From Gammaproteobacteria bacterium (GTDB lineage: Bacteria > Pseudomonadota > Gammaproteobacteria > Magnimaribacterales > Magnimaribacteraceae), in contig PCBA01000054.1 of NCBI GenBank assembly GCA_002730855.1, positions 1 to 16,070 of the forward strand: a stretch of DNA of 16,070 nucleotides. The letters are read 5' to 3'. Below are positions 1 to 8,206 of this stretch, piece by piece; the first letter of the stretch is position 1, and every line of letters starts with the position of its first letter. The notes beneath the pieces were generated by a model. It was given only the letters and a program-made list of their open reading frames with translations. It was not told where the DNA came from and searched no databases. Both the position numbers and the translations under genes were made by a program.

Positions 1-1322
1 ATCTGTCCAGCTCCAATACCAATTGTTTGATTATTTTTTGCATAAACTATTGCATTAGATTTAACAAACTTACATACCTTCCAGGCGAATAAGCAATCGT
101 TTATTTCTTCATCAGTGGGTTTTCTTTTAGAAACAATCTTTAGATCTTCTAAGCTAATGGAGGCATTATCAGTGTTTTGAATTAGCAACCCTCCAGTAAC
201 ACTAAGGATCTTATTACCTACTTCAGGGGAGCCAAGTTCTTTTGTATCCAGGACCCTAACATTCTCCTTTGATTTCGTTATCTCTAAGGCAGCGTCTAAG
301 ACACCGGGAGCAATTATTACTTCTACAAATTGATTATCTACTATCCTTTTAGCAGTGGTTTCATCTAAAGGTCTATTCAGAGCTATGATTCCTCCAAAAG
401 CAGATGTCTCATCTCCTTTAAAAGCTTTTTCATAAGCTTCCGTTAGATTTTTGTCTGTAGCTATACCACAAGGGTTGGCGTGCTTAACTATCACGCACGT
501 AGGTTCTTGAAAACTTTTAACACATTCGTAGGCTGCATCAGTATCGGCGATATTATTATAAGAGAGTTGTTTTCCTTGCAGCTGGATTGCATTTCCTAAT
601 CCATTAACTGGCTTAGTTTCATCAATATAAAATGCTGCTTTTTGATGTGGGTTTTCTCCGTATCTCATTTCTTCTCTTTTTTGGTATTTAGCAAAAATAC
701 GATCTGGAAAATCTTCTCCTGTTATTGAAGACAAATAACCTGAGATAGTAGTATCGTAATTTGCCGTATGGGTAAAGGCTTTCTGAGCTAACGACAGCCT
801 TTTCTCATGTGCAACAAAGCCTTCGTTATTTCGCATTTCTTCTAGAAGTAAAGAATAATCACCTGGGTCAACAATTACAGTTACGTGTTTGTTATTTTTT
901 GCTGAAGAACGAACCATGCTTGGCCCCCCTATATCAATATTTTCTATTGCAATTTCCATCGTCACATCTTTTTTTGCGATGGTTTCAGCAAAAGGGTAAA
1001 GATTTACTATCACAAGATCTATAGGCAGGATATCGTTTGCATCCATCACCTCTTCATCTAATCCTCTTCTTGCCAGAATACCTCCATGGACCTTAGGATG
1101 AAGTGTTTTTACCCTGCCATCCATCATTTCTGGAAAGCCCGTAAACTCAGTTATATCTTTAGCTTTAACATTAGAATCCTTTAAAGTGCTTAAAGTACCG
1201 CCTGTAGATATTATCTCAATGCCAAATTCTGTTGTAAGTATAGAGCATAGCTCAACTATACCGTCCTTGTTTGAAACACTTACTAGTGCTCTTTTAATGA
1301 TTGGATTGGCGACTTGAGCCAT
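1..1322 (-). CDS. purH: Bifunctional AICAR formyltransferase / IMP cyclohydrolase PurH (3' end outside window)
   Basis: PurH catalyses the last two steps of de novo purine synthesis in the cytoplasm: formylation of AICAR with 10-formyl-THF, then ring closure to IMP. The visible part is 440 codons from ATG at 1322-1320. The N-terminal cyclohydrolase (MGS-like) domain shows STGGTL, VKTLHPKVHGGIL and an IDIGGPSMVRSSAKN loop. The transformylase domain shows RYGENPHQ, LQGKQLSYNN and the catalytic KHANPCG motif (His281 by my count). The family is usually about 520-530 residues, so roughly 85 C-terminal residues are cut off by the window edge. The start lies 7 bases after the fis stop, with no obvious Shine-Dalgarno, so translation probably follows fis on one mRNA. 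A fis-purH order is familiar from pseudomonads. Identification is secure. Confidence 0.97.
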   Translation of the reverse strand, partial: MAQVANPIIKRALVSVSNKDGIVELCSILTTEFGIEIISTGGTLSTLKDSNVKAKDITEFTGFPEMMDGRVKTLHPKVHGGILARRGLDEEVMDANDILPIDLVIVNLYPFAETIAKKDVTMEIAIENIDIGGPSMVRSSAKNNKHVTVIVDPGDYSLLLEEMRNNEGFVAHEKRLSLAQKAFTHTANYDTTISGYLSSITGEDFPDRIFAKYQKREEMRYGENPHQKAAFYIDETKPVNGLGNAIQLQGKQLSYNNIADTDAAYECVKSFQEPTCVIVKHANPCGIATDKNLTEAYEKAFKGDETSAFGGIIALNRPLDETTAKRIVDNQFVEVIIAPGVLDAALEITKSKENVRVLDTKELGSPEVGNKILSVTGGLLIQNTDNASISLEDLKIVSKRKPTDEEINDCLFAWKVCKFVKSNAIVYAKNNQTIGIGAGQ

Positions 1323-1329
1323 CTATTTA

Positions 1330-1593
1330 TTAAAGTAATTTATATTCTTTAAGCTTTGTTCTCAGAGTGCCTCTATTTATTCCTAATATCTCGCTGGCTT
1401 TACTTTGGTTGTTATTGCATTCTTTCATCACAATTTCTAGAAGAGGTAGTTCAACTTCTTTTAGAACCATGCTGTAGACATCGTTTGGTTTCTCTCCGTC
1501 TAGCTCATGAAAATATTTGTGCATACTTTTTGAAACTTGATGGCTAAGTTCTTTGCCTTCGCCGTTAAATTTTTTCTTTTTTTGAATAGCCAT
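1330..1593 (-). CDS. fis: Fis-family nucleoid-associated DNA-binding protein
   Basis: An 87-residue Fis protein, slightly shorter than E. coli Fis (98 residues). Fis is a homodimer that bends DNA, activates stable-RNA promoters and assists site-specific recombination. The C-terminal half carries the recognisable core: KEVELPLLEIVMKECNNNQ and the helix-turn-helix ASEILGINRGTLRTKLKEY (about residues 64-84). The N-terminal arm is lysine-rich (QKKKKF) and its beta-hairpin region is poorly conserved. It is the first gene of a probable fis-purH transcript, with a sigma-70 type promoter candidate about 50-75 bases upstream. dusB, which precedes fis in many enterobacteria and pseudomonads, is not adjacent here. 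No clear Shine-Dalgarno precedes the ATG. Confidence 0.93.
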   Translation of the reverse strand: MAIQKKKKFNGEGKELSHQVSKSMHKYFHELDGEKPNDVYSMVLKEVELPLLEIVMKECNNNQSKASEILGINRGTLRTKLKEYKLL

Positions 1594-1639
1594 TTATTAA
1601 AAAAATTGATCTTTATAAGTTTCTTGATTTGGACAAATG

Positions 1640-1667
1640 ATGATACCCAACTTAATATTTCTTTCAA
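1640..1667 (-). promoter_or_regulatory. Candidate sigma-70 promoter for fis-purH
   Basis: On the minus strand TTGAAA (1667-1662) is followed after 16 bases by TATCAT (1645-1640). Each hexamer differs from consensus at a single position or two. The predicted start, near 1633, would give a leader of about 40 bases before the fis ATG. It is the only good pair in the 98-base gap between fis and the phosphatase gene. Seen by eye only. Confidence 0.45.
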
Positions 1668-1691
1668 GGTATTTAACGCACTAACTTAAAT

Positions 1692-2267
1692 TTACTGAAC
1701 AACAGTAGTTAGCTCATCACCCAACTTGTTTAGTTTGAGTTCATTTCCCGTCTTAGATAATTTTGTGACTGAGCAATTATCAGGGTAGAAATTAACAACT
1801 ATTTCCTCCTGTTTTAGCCAGCCAACCACACAATTAATCACCATGAAGTGAGAAAAAATTAGTGTATGCTTATTTAGATCATTTATAGATTCTATAATCT
1901 TATCTCTCCATGCCATTTGAGGAGCTTCTAGATCTGCAAGCTTAGTAACAAAGATTTTCTTTAACCATTCTTTTCTTTCAGCAAGAGGAATACCAGGAGA
2001 AGGTATCTCGGCAAAGATGTTATTAATTTCAATATTAAAGCCAAGCTCTCGTTGGAGAGGTTCTGCGGTTTGTTGAGCCCTTAACAAAGGGCTAGACAGA
2101 ACATTAAAAGATTTATTTGCCAATTCTTCTTTGAATTTCGTTACTAGTAGTTTTGATTGAGATTTTCCTCTGTCACTCAAGCCAGGATCGGGATCTTCAT
2201 CCCACGACTTGCCAGCCTCTCCGTGTCTAATTAAGTATATATTTATTTCTTCTTCATTTGGATTCAT
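1692..2267 (-). CDS. Histidine phosphatase family protein (phosphoglycerate mutase / SixA-like)
   Basis: A 191-residue cytoplasmic protein of the histidine phosphatase superfamily, which hydrolyses phosphoesters or phosphohistidine through a phosphohistidine intermediate. The nucleophile motif YLIRHGE lies at residues 11-17 (His15), followed by DPGLSDRGKSQS, the SSPLLRAQQTAE segment (Arg63) and the second catalytic histidine in FSHF (His140). Glu87 in FAEIPSPG is a plausible general acid. It is longer than typical SixA (about 160 residues), so a broad-specificity phosphatase is as likely as a phosphohistidine phosphatase, and the substrate cannot be told from sequence. The start is supported by AGAGG about 5 bases before the ATG. 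It is divergent from rsmE across 49 bases. Confidence 0.85.
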   Translation of the reverse strand: MNPNEEEINIYLIRHGEAGKSWDEDPDPGLSDRGKSQSKLLVTKFKEELANKSFNVLSSPLLRAQQTAEPLQRELGFNIEINNIFAEIPSPGIPLAERKEWLKKIFVTKLADLEAPQMAWRDKIIESINDLNKHTLIFSHFMVINCVVGWLKQEEIVVNFYPDNCSVTKLSKTGNELKLNKLGDELTTVVQ

Positions 2268-2316
2268 GACTGCCTCTATTCAATTAGATGTTTTAAAATA
2301 TTCAATATAAGTAAGA

Positions 2317-3042
2317 ATGAACTATAAAAGAAATTTTTTAAATCAAAACTTCTCTCTGGATAAAAGTATTTATTTGGACAAGGCCTCATCTCATCACCTT
2401 CTTAAGGTCCTAAGAAAAAAAGAAGGGGACGAGGTTGAATTCTTTGATGGTCAAGGGAAATCTTGCATAGCTTTAATATCTAAGATCCATAAATCAGAAA
2501 TGGAATTAAAAGTTATTTCTTTACTAGAAGAAGATCCTAGATCTGGAATAAGCATAGATTTAGGGCAGTCGTTAATAAAAAATGACCCTTTTAATTGGAC
2601 TCTTCAAAAAGCAACTGAACTAGGGGTGAAATTCTTTTCTCCTCTTTTTTCGGAGAGGTCCGTTATAAGGCTCAAAGAAAATTCGATAACAAACAAGATG
2701 AATAAATGGAACTTAATTGCTCGAGGCGCTTGTGAGCAATGTGGAGAGAATTGGCTACCAATTATTGAAAAACCTATGGATCTAAAGACGTGGGCGGAGA
2801 AGAGCAGGTCAGATACAAAAATAGTTCTATACCCTGAATCCGAAATGAAAATATCTGATATAGATATTGGGAGCTCAGTTTCATTAGCCGTTGGGCCTGA
2901 AGGAGATTTTACTAAAATGGAGATAGATTCTTTAACAGGTATAGGATTTATTCCTGTTACTATAGGTAAGAGAATTTTAAGGGCAGAAACCGCAACCGTC
3001 TCTGCCTTAAGTGTTTTAAGATTTGCAGCCAATGAATTTTAA
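2317..3042 (+). CDS. rsmE: 16S rRNA (uracil1498-N3)-methyltransferase RsmE
   Basis: A SPOUT-fold methyltransferase that methylates N3 of U1498 in 16S rRNA using SAM. The 241-residue length is normal for the family. An N-terminal PUA-like part (SSHHLLKVLRKKEGDEVEFF) binds RNA. The trefoil-knot SAM site is seen in LAVGPEGDF (GPEG at 193-196) and IGKRILRAETATVSAL (about 217-231). The middle holds LQKATELGV and an ACEQCGENWLP segment, a variant of the usual EQSGR-type motif. It heads a rightward cluster, with gshB starting 21 bases downstream as in many gammaproteobacteria. The Shine-Dalgarno is weak. Identification is firm. Confidence 0.95.
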   Translation: MNYKRNFLNQNFSLDKSIYLDKASSHHLLKVLRKKEGDEVEFFDGQGKSCIALISKIHKSEMELKVISLLEEDPRSGISIDLGQSLIKNDPFNWTLQKATELGVKFFSPLFSERSVIRLKENSITNKMNKWNLIARGACEQCGENWLPIIEKPMDLKTWAEKSRSDTKIVLYPESEMKISDIDIGSSVSLAVGPEGDFTKMEIDSLTGIGFIPVTIGKRILRAETATVSALSVLRFAANEF

Positions 3043-3063
3043 GAATTTTATTTTTTAGATTAG

Positions 3064-4011
3064 ATGAAAATAGGCATCGTAATGGATCCGATTGAATCCA
3101 TAAATTTTAAAAAAGATAGCACCTTGGCAATCATGCTCGAAGCCCAATCTAGAAGTCATTCATTGTTTTATATGACCCCAAACTGTTTATTTATTAAAGA
3201 AACTGGGGCGCATGCAATTACCAGAAGAATTGAGGTAAAAAGTGATCCTGAGAATTGGTTTTCGTACGAACAAGAAGAAGAGGTTAAGTTAACTGAATTA
3301 GACGTTATATTTATGAGGCAAGACCCTCCATTTAATTCAAATTATATTTATAACACTTATGTTTTAGAGTCGGCAGAAAAGGAAGGAGTATTAGTAATAA
3401 ACAAACCTAACAGCCTCAGAAGCTGCAATGAAAAAGTTTTTGCTACTGAGTTTCCTCAATGCTGCACCTCTTTTTTGGTTAGTAGTGAGGAGCTATTGCT
3501 TAAGAAGTTTATATCTGAAAATATGGATACTGTGGTAAAACCGCTAGATGGTATGGGCGGTTCTTCGATCTTCAGAGTGAAGGTTAACGATCCGAATTTA
3601 AATGTAATTTTAGAAACTATTACCAATTTCTTTAGTACGAAAGTAATGATTCAGAAATATATCCCTGAGATAGTAGAAGGAGATAAAAGAATATTGCTAA
3701 TTAACGGAAAAGCAATGAATGCCGCAATTGCTAGAGTTCCTGCTGAAGGTGAATTGAGAGGAAATTTGGCTGCTGGCGCAACCGCTGTAGCAAGATCTTT
3801 AACAGAGAGAGACATTTGGATATGCGACCAAGTGGGGCCACAACTTAGCGAATTAGGTTTAACCTTAGTTGGGCTAGATGTAATTGGAGATTACTTAACA
3901 GAAATAAATGTAACTAGTCCAACATGCTTTAAAGAGTATGAAAGTCTTTGTGATATAGACGTTGCAAAGAAATTTCTAGAATCAGTTGAGAGTCAATTAC
4001 AAGATGGTTAA
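3064..4011 (+). CDS. gshB: Glutathione synthetase GshB
   Basis: The ATP-dependent ligase that joins gamma-glutamylcysteine and glycine to make glutathione; cytoplasmic, with an ATP-grasp fold. The 315 residues match the usual proteobacterial length. Visible motifs are FMRQDPPFN (83-91), the glycine-rich ATP loop KPLDGMGGSSIFR (159-171), GDKRIL (206-211), RGNLAAGA (232-239) and the metal-binding end EINVTSPTC (280-288). It follows rsmE by 21 bases and its last codons overlap the start of yqgF by 8 bases, so the two are probably translationally coupled. yqgE, which lies between gshB and yqgF in E. coli, is absent. Confidence 0.96.
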   Translation: MKIGIVMDPIESINFKKDSTLAIMLEAQSRSHSLFYMTPNCLFIKETGAHAITRRIEVKSDPENWFSYEQEEEVKLTELDVIFMRQDPPFNSNYIYNTYVLESAEKEGVLVINKPNSLRSCNEKVFATEFPQCCTSFLVSSEELLLKKFISENMDTVVKPLDGMGGSSIFRVKVNDPNLNVILETITNFFSTKVMIQKYIPEIVEGDKRILLINGKAMNAAIARVPAEGELRGNLAAGATAVARSLTERDIWICDQVGPQLSELGLTLVGLDVIGDYLTEINVTSPTCFKEYESLCDIDVAKKFLESVESQLQDG

Positions 4012-4426
4012 TTCTCCACGAGTAGTTATTGCATTTGATTTTGGATTGAGAAATATAGGGGTAGCAATAGGACAAGAAGTCACTAAGAGCGCATCAACTT
4101 TTTACGTTATCAAGGCAAAAGAAGGAGAGCCCGATTGGAAAGAACTTGATATCATAATTGAAGAATGGAATCCGAATTTGTTAGTGGTAGGAGACCCATT
4201 AAATATGGATGGGACTGGTAGTAATATTAAGAAGAGGAGTGATAAATTTGCTGCTTCTTTAAAAAATAGATATGGAATTGATTTACATCTTATGGATGAA
4301 AGGTTAACCACAAAAGAGGCTGCTGAAAGGATTAAGAGCCCATCCACTGGTTTAAAAGAAGCCACAAATATGCATAGTATTTCAGCTCAGATCATCTTAG
4401 AAGATTGGTTTAGGAGTTTTGGATAA
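4004..4426 (+). CDS. yqgF: YqgF/RuvX family RNase H-like nuclease (pre-16S rRNA processing)
   Basis: A 140-residue RNase H-fold protein of the YqgF/RuvX family, implicated in 16S rRNA 5' end maturation and first described as a Holliday-junction resolvase homologue. FDFGLRNIGVAIG supplies the first acidic residue (Asp12), followed by VVGDPLNMDG (62-70) and DERLTT (98-103). The last conserved motif, usually DSxSAxxIL, reads HSISAQIIL here, so the third expected aspartate is His124. I chose ATG 4004, which overlaps the gshB stop and has GAGAG upstream. An in-frame TTG at 3986 would add six unconserved residues. Its stop shares a base with the dnaG start (TAATG), indicating coupling. Confidence 0.9.
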   Translation: MVNSPRVVIAFDFGLRNIGVAIGQEVTKSASTFYVIKAKEGEPDWKELDIIIEEWNPNLLVVGDPLNMDGTGSNIKKRSDKFAASLKNRYGIDLHLMDERLTTKEAAERIKSPSTGLKEATNMHSISAQIILEDWFRSFG

Positions 4427-6249
4427 TGGCTGGATCCATTCCCCAAGACTTCATAAGAGAAATCGTTGATATAACAGATATAGTTTCTTTGATTGATGGG
4501 TACCTTCCTTTAAAGAGAAAAGGCAAAGATCATTGGGGAATTTGCCCTTTTTGTGACGATGGGAAAAACCCCTCTTTTAGTGTAAGCGAACAAAAGCAAT
4601 TCTTTTATTGCTTTAAATGCAGAGCAACGGGGAATGTAATTGGTTTTTTACAGTCACATCAAGGCTATGATTTTGTTGAATCTATAGAGGCATTGGCGGC
4701 AAAAGCGGGTTTAGAGGTTCCGTACGAATCAAGCAAGAGCTTTAGTCAAGAAAAAGATCCACTTTTAGAGTGCATGAAAGTGGCATCCGATATCTATGAA
4801 GTAAATTTATCTAAAGATGATTCTGCTGAAAAGGTTAGAAAATATATCAAAAAAGAAAGAAAGATTTCGCCTGAAATTTGTAAGAAATACTCTATTGGAT
4901 ATTCCTTAAACTCATGGGATTCTCTCTATAAGAAATTATTACAAGAAGGGTTTGATGAAGGTGTAATTATTAAGTCTGGTTTGGCAAAGAAAAATAAAGA
5001 GGGAAAATTATTTGATGTTTTTAGAGATAGGCTAATGTTCCCTATTAAGGATAGAAAAGGCAGGGTAGTTGGATTTGGTGGCAGAGTAATGAATCCTGAC
5101 GACCAACCAAAATATCTAAATACAGGGGACACGCCAATCTTTCAGAAAGGAAAAGAGCTGTATGGGTTGTATGAAGCTTTAGAAAATCGAAAAGACCTTA
5201 ATGAAATCTTTGTGGTTGAAGGTTATATGGACACAGTGGCTATGGCTGAGCACAATATGAATAATTCTGTGGCTACCTTAGGTATAGCGACCAATAGGTT
5301 TCATGTTCAAAAATTATTGCAAATAGTTAATGTTATTATTTTTTGTTTCGATGGAGATGATGCAGGAAGGGGGGCGGCATGGGGTGCTCTTAAGAATGTA
5401 TTACCCGCAATTGTAGATGGAACAGAAGTTAAATTTCTTTTTTTACCTGAGAGTGAAGACCCTGCAAGCTTGTTAGAGAAGGAAAGCGAAAAGGAATTTA
5501 AAAAAAGAGTACAAGAAGCTAAGCTGCTTTCAGAGTATTTTATTGAAAGGCTTACCCAGGCGGTTGGCCTCACTTCTTTAGAAAAGAAAGCATCTTTAGC
5601 CTCTAAGGCAATGGAATTACTAACTTCTATGCAAGAAAGCTCAATTAAGAAGCTTCTAGAGGTAGAAGTGGCAAGAATAACTGGCCTTAAGAAGGAAGAT
5701 ATCAATACTCACAATGAGAAAAGAAATTATCAAAGAAGGCGGGTTTCAAACAAGAACGAAGCCTCTAAAAACCTACCTGAAAGAACTTTTGAGCAAACTG
5801 GGTTAGGTTCTAAAGCTCTCTCTGTTATTCTTTCTTACCCAAATTTATCCAGTGAAGTTAAAGACTTAGATAGATTCGAGAACTTTAACGAACCAGAGGT
5901 AAGACTGATGGTTGAAGTAATAAGGTTTTTTCTTTCCAACCCTAAACAAGGAGTATCTGATCTTTTAAGCAATCTGGAATCGGATTCATCTTCTTTTATA
6001 GGAACTTTATTGGCTACTTCTGCTCCAATTGAAGAAAAAAACTCTCTACCTTATCTGTTAGATTGTTTATCACTTTTAAGGAAAACGGATTCAATTTCTA
6101 GAATCATAGAACTAAAGGAGATTTATGAAGACGGAAAATTAAGTGATGATGAAACTTTTGAATTACAGCAACATTTATTATCTAACCTAGAAAAGCTTGA
6201 AGATCCTGAAAAGAAGCTTCTAAGAACTTTAAGCCAAAAGGGTACTTGA
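4426..6249 (+). CDS. dnaG: DNA primase DnaG
   Basis: The primase that makes RNA primers for Okazaki fragments and binds the DnaB helicase through its C-terminus. The 607-residue length is typical. An N-terminal zinc domain (Cys40, Cys43, Cys62, Cys65) is followed by the primase core with MFPIKDRKGRVVGFGGR and the TOPRIM residues: Glu265 in VVEGYMD, and Asp309 and Asp311 in FDGDDAGR, at the same numbers as in E. coli. The last 150 or so residues are the divergent helicase-binding domain. The second zinc ligand, normally His (CHC2 family), is Cys, and the knuckle is one residue longer (CPFCDDGKNPSF). It starts on the yqgF stop. rpsU, the usual upstream partner in the macromolecular-synthesis operon, is not here. 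Confidence 0.97.
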   Translation: MAGSIPQDFIREIVDITDIVSLIDGYLPLKRKGKDHWGICPFCDDGKNPSFSVSEQKQFFYCFKCRATGNVIGFLQSHQGYDFVESIEALAAKAGLEVPYESSKSFSQEKDPLLECMKVASDIYEVNLSKDDSAEKVRKYIKKERKISPEICKKYSIGYSLNSWDSLYKKLLQEGFDEGVIIKSGLAKKNKEGKLFDVFRDRLMFPIKDRKGRVVGFGGRVMNPDDQPKYLNTGDTPIFQKGKELYGLYEALENRKDLNEIFVVEGYMDTVAMAEHNMNNSVATLGIATNRFHVQKLLQIVNVIIFCFDGDDAGRGAAWGALKNVLPAIVDGTEVKFLFLPESEDPASLLEKESEKEFKKRVQEAKLLSEYFIERLTQAVGLTSLEKKASLASKAMELLTSMQESSIKKLLEVEVARITGLKKEDINTHNEKRNYQRRRVSNKNEASKNLPERTFEQTGLGSKALSVILSYPNLSSEVKDLDRFENFNEPEVRLMVEVIRFFLSNPKQGVSDLLSNLESDSSSFIGTLLATSAPIEEKNSLPYLLDCLSLLRKTDSISRIIELKEIYEDGKLSDDETFELQQHLLSNLEKLEDPEKKLLRTLSQKGT

Positions 6250-6294
6250 ATTTATAATTTTTTTTTAAAATAAGGAATTAATGCAAAAAAACTA

Positions 6295-6300
6295 TATAAT
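6295..6300 (+). promoter_or_regulatory. Candidate -10 box for rpoD
   Basis: A perfect TATAAT sits in the 73-base dnaG-rpoD gap, followed by TGCGCACCC, a GC-rich discriminator in otherwise very AT-rich DNA. The predicted start near 6307 leaves a leader of about 16 bases without a Shine-Dalgarno. No good -35 hexamer is placed 16-18 bases upstream. It would let rpoD be transcribed independently of dnaG. Confidence 0.5.
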
Positions 6301-6322
6301 TGCGCACCCTTAGAATTTAGTT

Positions 6323-8194
6323 ATGGCCAGAAAAGCAAAAAACCCCAAAGTAGAAGTAAAAGAAAAGGAAGTAGACGCACCTGAGGATTCTGAAGAAGTC
6401 TTATTTGGAGAAGAAGATCTTGAGAATTCAGGTTTAAGAGAGTTACTTGATAAAGGAAAGGACCAAGGGTTCTTAACCTATCAAGATATTAACTCGATGC
6501 TACCCGAAGATATTTCTGATCCCGATCAAGTAGAAGAGACTATACAGATGCTTATGGATATAGGCATTGAAGTTTTAGAAGCAACGGCTACTTCTAGTGA
6601 CGATAATTCTGATGCTGCCCCAGAAACTATTGCAGACACTCGAACTACTCTTACTACTGTGGAGTCTGAAGTTGGAAGAACCACTGATCCTGTAAGGCTT
6701 TATATGAGAGAAATGGGAACGGTTGACCTTTTGACTAGAGAAGGCGAAATTGCAATTGCAAAAAGAATAGAGGAAGGTGCGAGAGAATTACTTTTTGCTT
6801 GTTGTTTTTATCCAGGAATAGTAGATCGCATACTGGATGAATATCAGGAAGTCGTTATAGAAGAAAAAAGATTATCTGAAGTTTTAGTTGGATTTATGGA
6901 TATAGAAGAAGGAATTCCGCCACCTGCTTTAGCTCAAAAGAAAGAAAAAGAAGAAAAAGGCGAAACTGACGAAGAAGAACATACTGGGCCAGATCCAGTT
7001 GAAGTAAAGAAACGCTTTAGTTCCTTAAAAAGGCAGTTTAATAAAACAGAAAAAGCTTGTGTAAGATCTCGAACCAGCAAAGCCGCTATCCTTGAACAAG
7101 AAAAATTAGGAAATATATTTCAATTCTTAAAATTATCTCCTACTCAGTTTGAAATAATTGCTAATCCGGCAAGGGATGCATTGGAAATAATTAGAGAGTG
7201 CGAAAAGTACATTTTTACGATAATGGTTAAAAGAGGAAAAATGCCTAGAAAAGATTTCATAAAGAACTTTACAGGCAATGAAGCAAATTCTAGTTGGTCG
7301 GAGAAGATTGCTAAATCAAGGAAACCATGGACTAAAGTAGTTAAAGAGAACTTAGATGAAATAGTCCGTTTACAAAATAAATTATCGAAATTAGAAAAGA
7401 TAATACAGCTACCAATCGCAGATATAAAAGATATCAATAGAAAGATGTCTATTGGAGAAGCAAAGATAAGAAGAGCCAAGAAAGATATGGTCGAGGCTAA
7501 CTTAAGATTGGTCATATCAATTGCAAAAAAATATACAAACAGAGGTTTGCAATTCTTAGATTTAATACAAGAAGGCAATATAGGCCTTATGAAGGCAGTT
7601 GATAAGTTCGAATACAGAAGAGGTTATAAATTCTCCACTTATGCTACTTGGTGGATACGTCAGGCCATAACAAGATCTATAGCAGACCAAGCAAGGACCA
7701 TTAGAATACCTGTTCATATGATAGAGACAATCAATAAGCTAAACAGAGTATCTCGTCAGATGGTTCAAGAGATGGGAAGAGAACCCACTCCGGAAGAGCT
7801 TGGAGAAAGGATGGAATTGCCGGAAGATAAGGTCAGAAGAGTTCTTAAGATAGCCAAAGAGCCTATATCCACTGAAACTCCTATTGGAGATGAAGAAGAT
7901 ACTACTTTAGGGGACTTTATAGAAGATACCGCAATAGATTCGCCAGACGAGGCCGCTACTGAGGAGAATCTTCAAGAAGCTACTGACGATATTTTAGGCA
8001 GTTTGACTGCGAGGGAAGCGAAAGTTCTAAGAATGAGATTTGGTATTGGAATGAATACTGACCATACATTGGAAGAAGTTGGGAAACAATTTGATGTGAC
8101 GAGAGAAAGGATAAGACAAATTGAAGCAAAGGCTTTAAGGAAGCTTAGACATCCTACTCGTTCTTCTCATCTGAAAGGTTTTCTTGACGAGTAG
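6323..8194 (+). CDS. rpoD: RNA polymerase primary sigma factor RpoD (sigma-70)
   Basis: The housekeeping sigma factor that directs core RNA polymerase to -10/-35 promoters. At 623 residues it is a full-length group 1 factor. An acidic N-terminal region 1.1 is followed by region 1.2 starting at DPVRLYMREMG (residue 122) and a long non-conserved insert (about 165-370) rich in Glu/Lys, as in proteobacterial sigma-70. Region 2 follows, with DLIQEGNIGLMKAVDKF from 413 and the -10 reading YATWWIRQAITR. Region 3 contains IPVHMIETINKL, and region 4 begins at LTAREAKVLRMRFG (561) with recognition helix TRERIRQIEAKALRKLR from 593. The tRNA follows 12 bases after the stop and may share its transcript. 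The start lacks a Shine-Dalgarno, but homology supports it. Confidence 0.98.
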   Translation: MARKAKNPKVEVKEKEVDAPEDSEEVLFGEEDLENSGLRELLDKGKDQGFLTYQDINSMLPEDISDPDQVEETIQMLMDIGIEVLEATATSSDDNSDAAPETIADTRTTLTTVESEVGRTTDPVRLYMREMGTVDLLTREGEIAIAKRIEEGARELLFACCFYPGIVDRILDEYQEVVIEEKRLSEVLVGFMDIEEGIPPPALAQKKEKEEKGETDEEEHTGPDPVEVKKRFSSLKRQFNKTEKACVRSRTSKAAILEQEKLGNIFQFLKLSPTQFEIIANPARDALEIIRECEKYIFTIMVKRGKMPRKDFIKNFTGNEANSSWSEKIAKSRKPWTKVVKENLDEIVRLQNKLSKLEKIIQLPIADIKDINRKMSIGEAKIRRAKKDMVEANLRLVISIAKKYTNRGLQFLDLIQEGNIGLMKAVDKFEYRRGYKFSTYATWWIRQAITRSIADQARTIRIPVHMIETINKLNRVSRQMVQEMGREPTPEELGERMELPEDKVRRVLKIAKEPISTETPIGDEEDTTLGDFIEDTAIDSPDEAATEENLQEATDDILGSLTAREAKVLRMRFGIGMNTDHTLEEVGKQFDVTRERIRQIEAKALRKLRHPTRSSHLKGFLDE

Positions 8195-8206
8195 GTTTTC
8201 TTACTT

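Noticed and set aside
809..1024. 71-codon plus-strand frame
   Set aside because: It is antisense to the PurH coding sequence, which has full motif support.
2604..3032. 142-codon minus-strand frame opposite rsmE
   Set aside because: It is a shadow of a clearly recognised gene, with low-complexity Ser/Ile-rich translation and no motif. The same applies to frames opposite yqgF, dnaG, rpoD, the YeiH-type gene and the PhyH gene.
3986..4003. TTG start giving yqgF six more residues
   Set aside because: The added residues are unlike the family and lie within gshB; ATG 4004 overlaps the gshB stop and matches the normal N-terminus.
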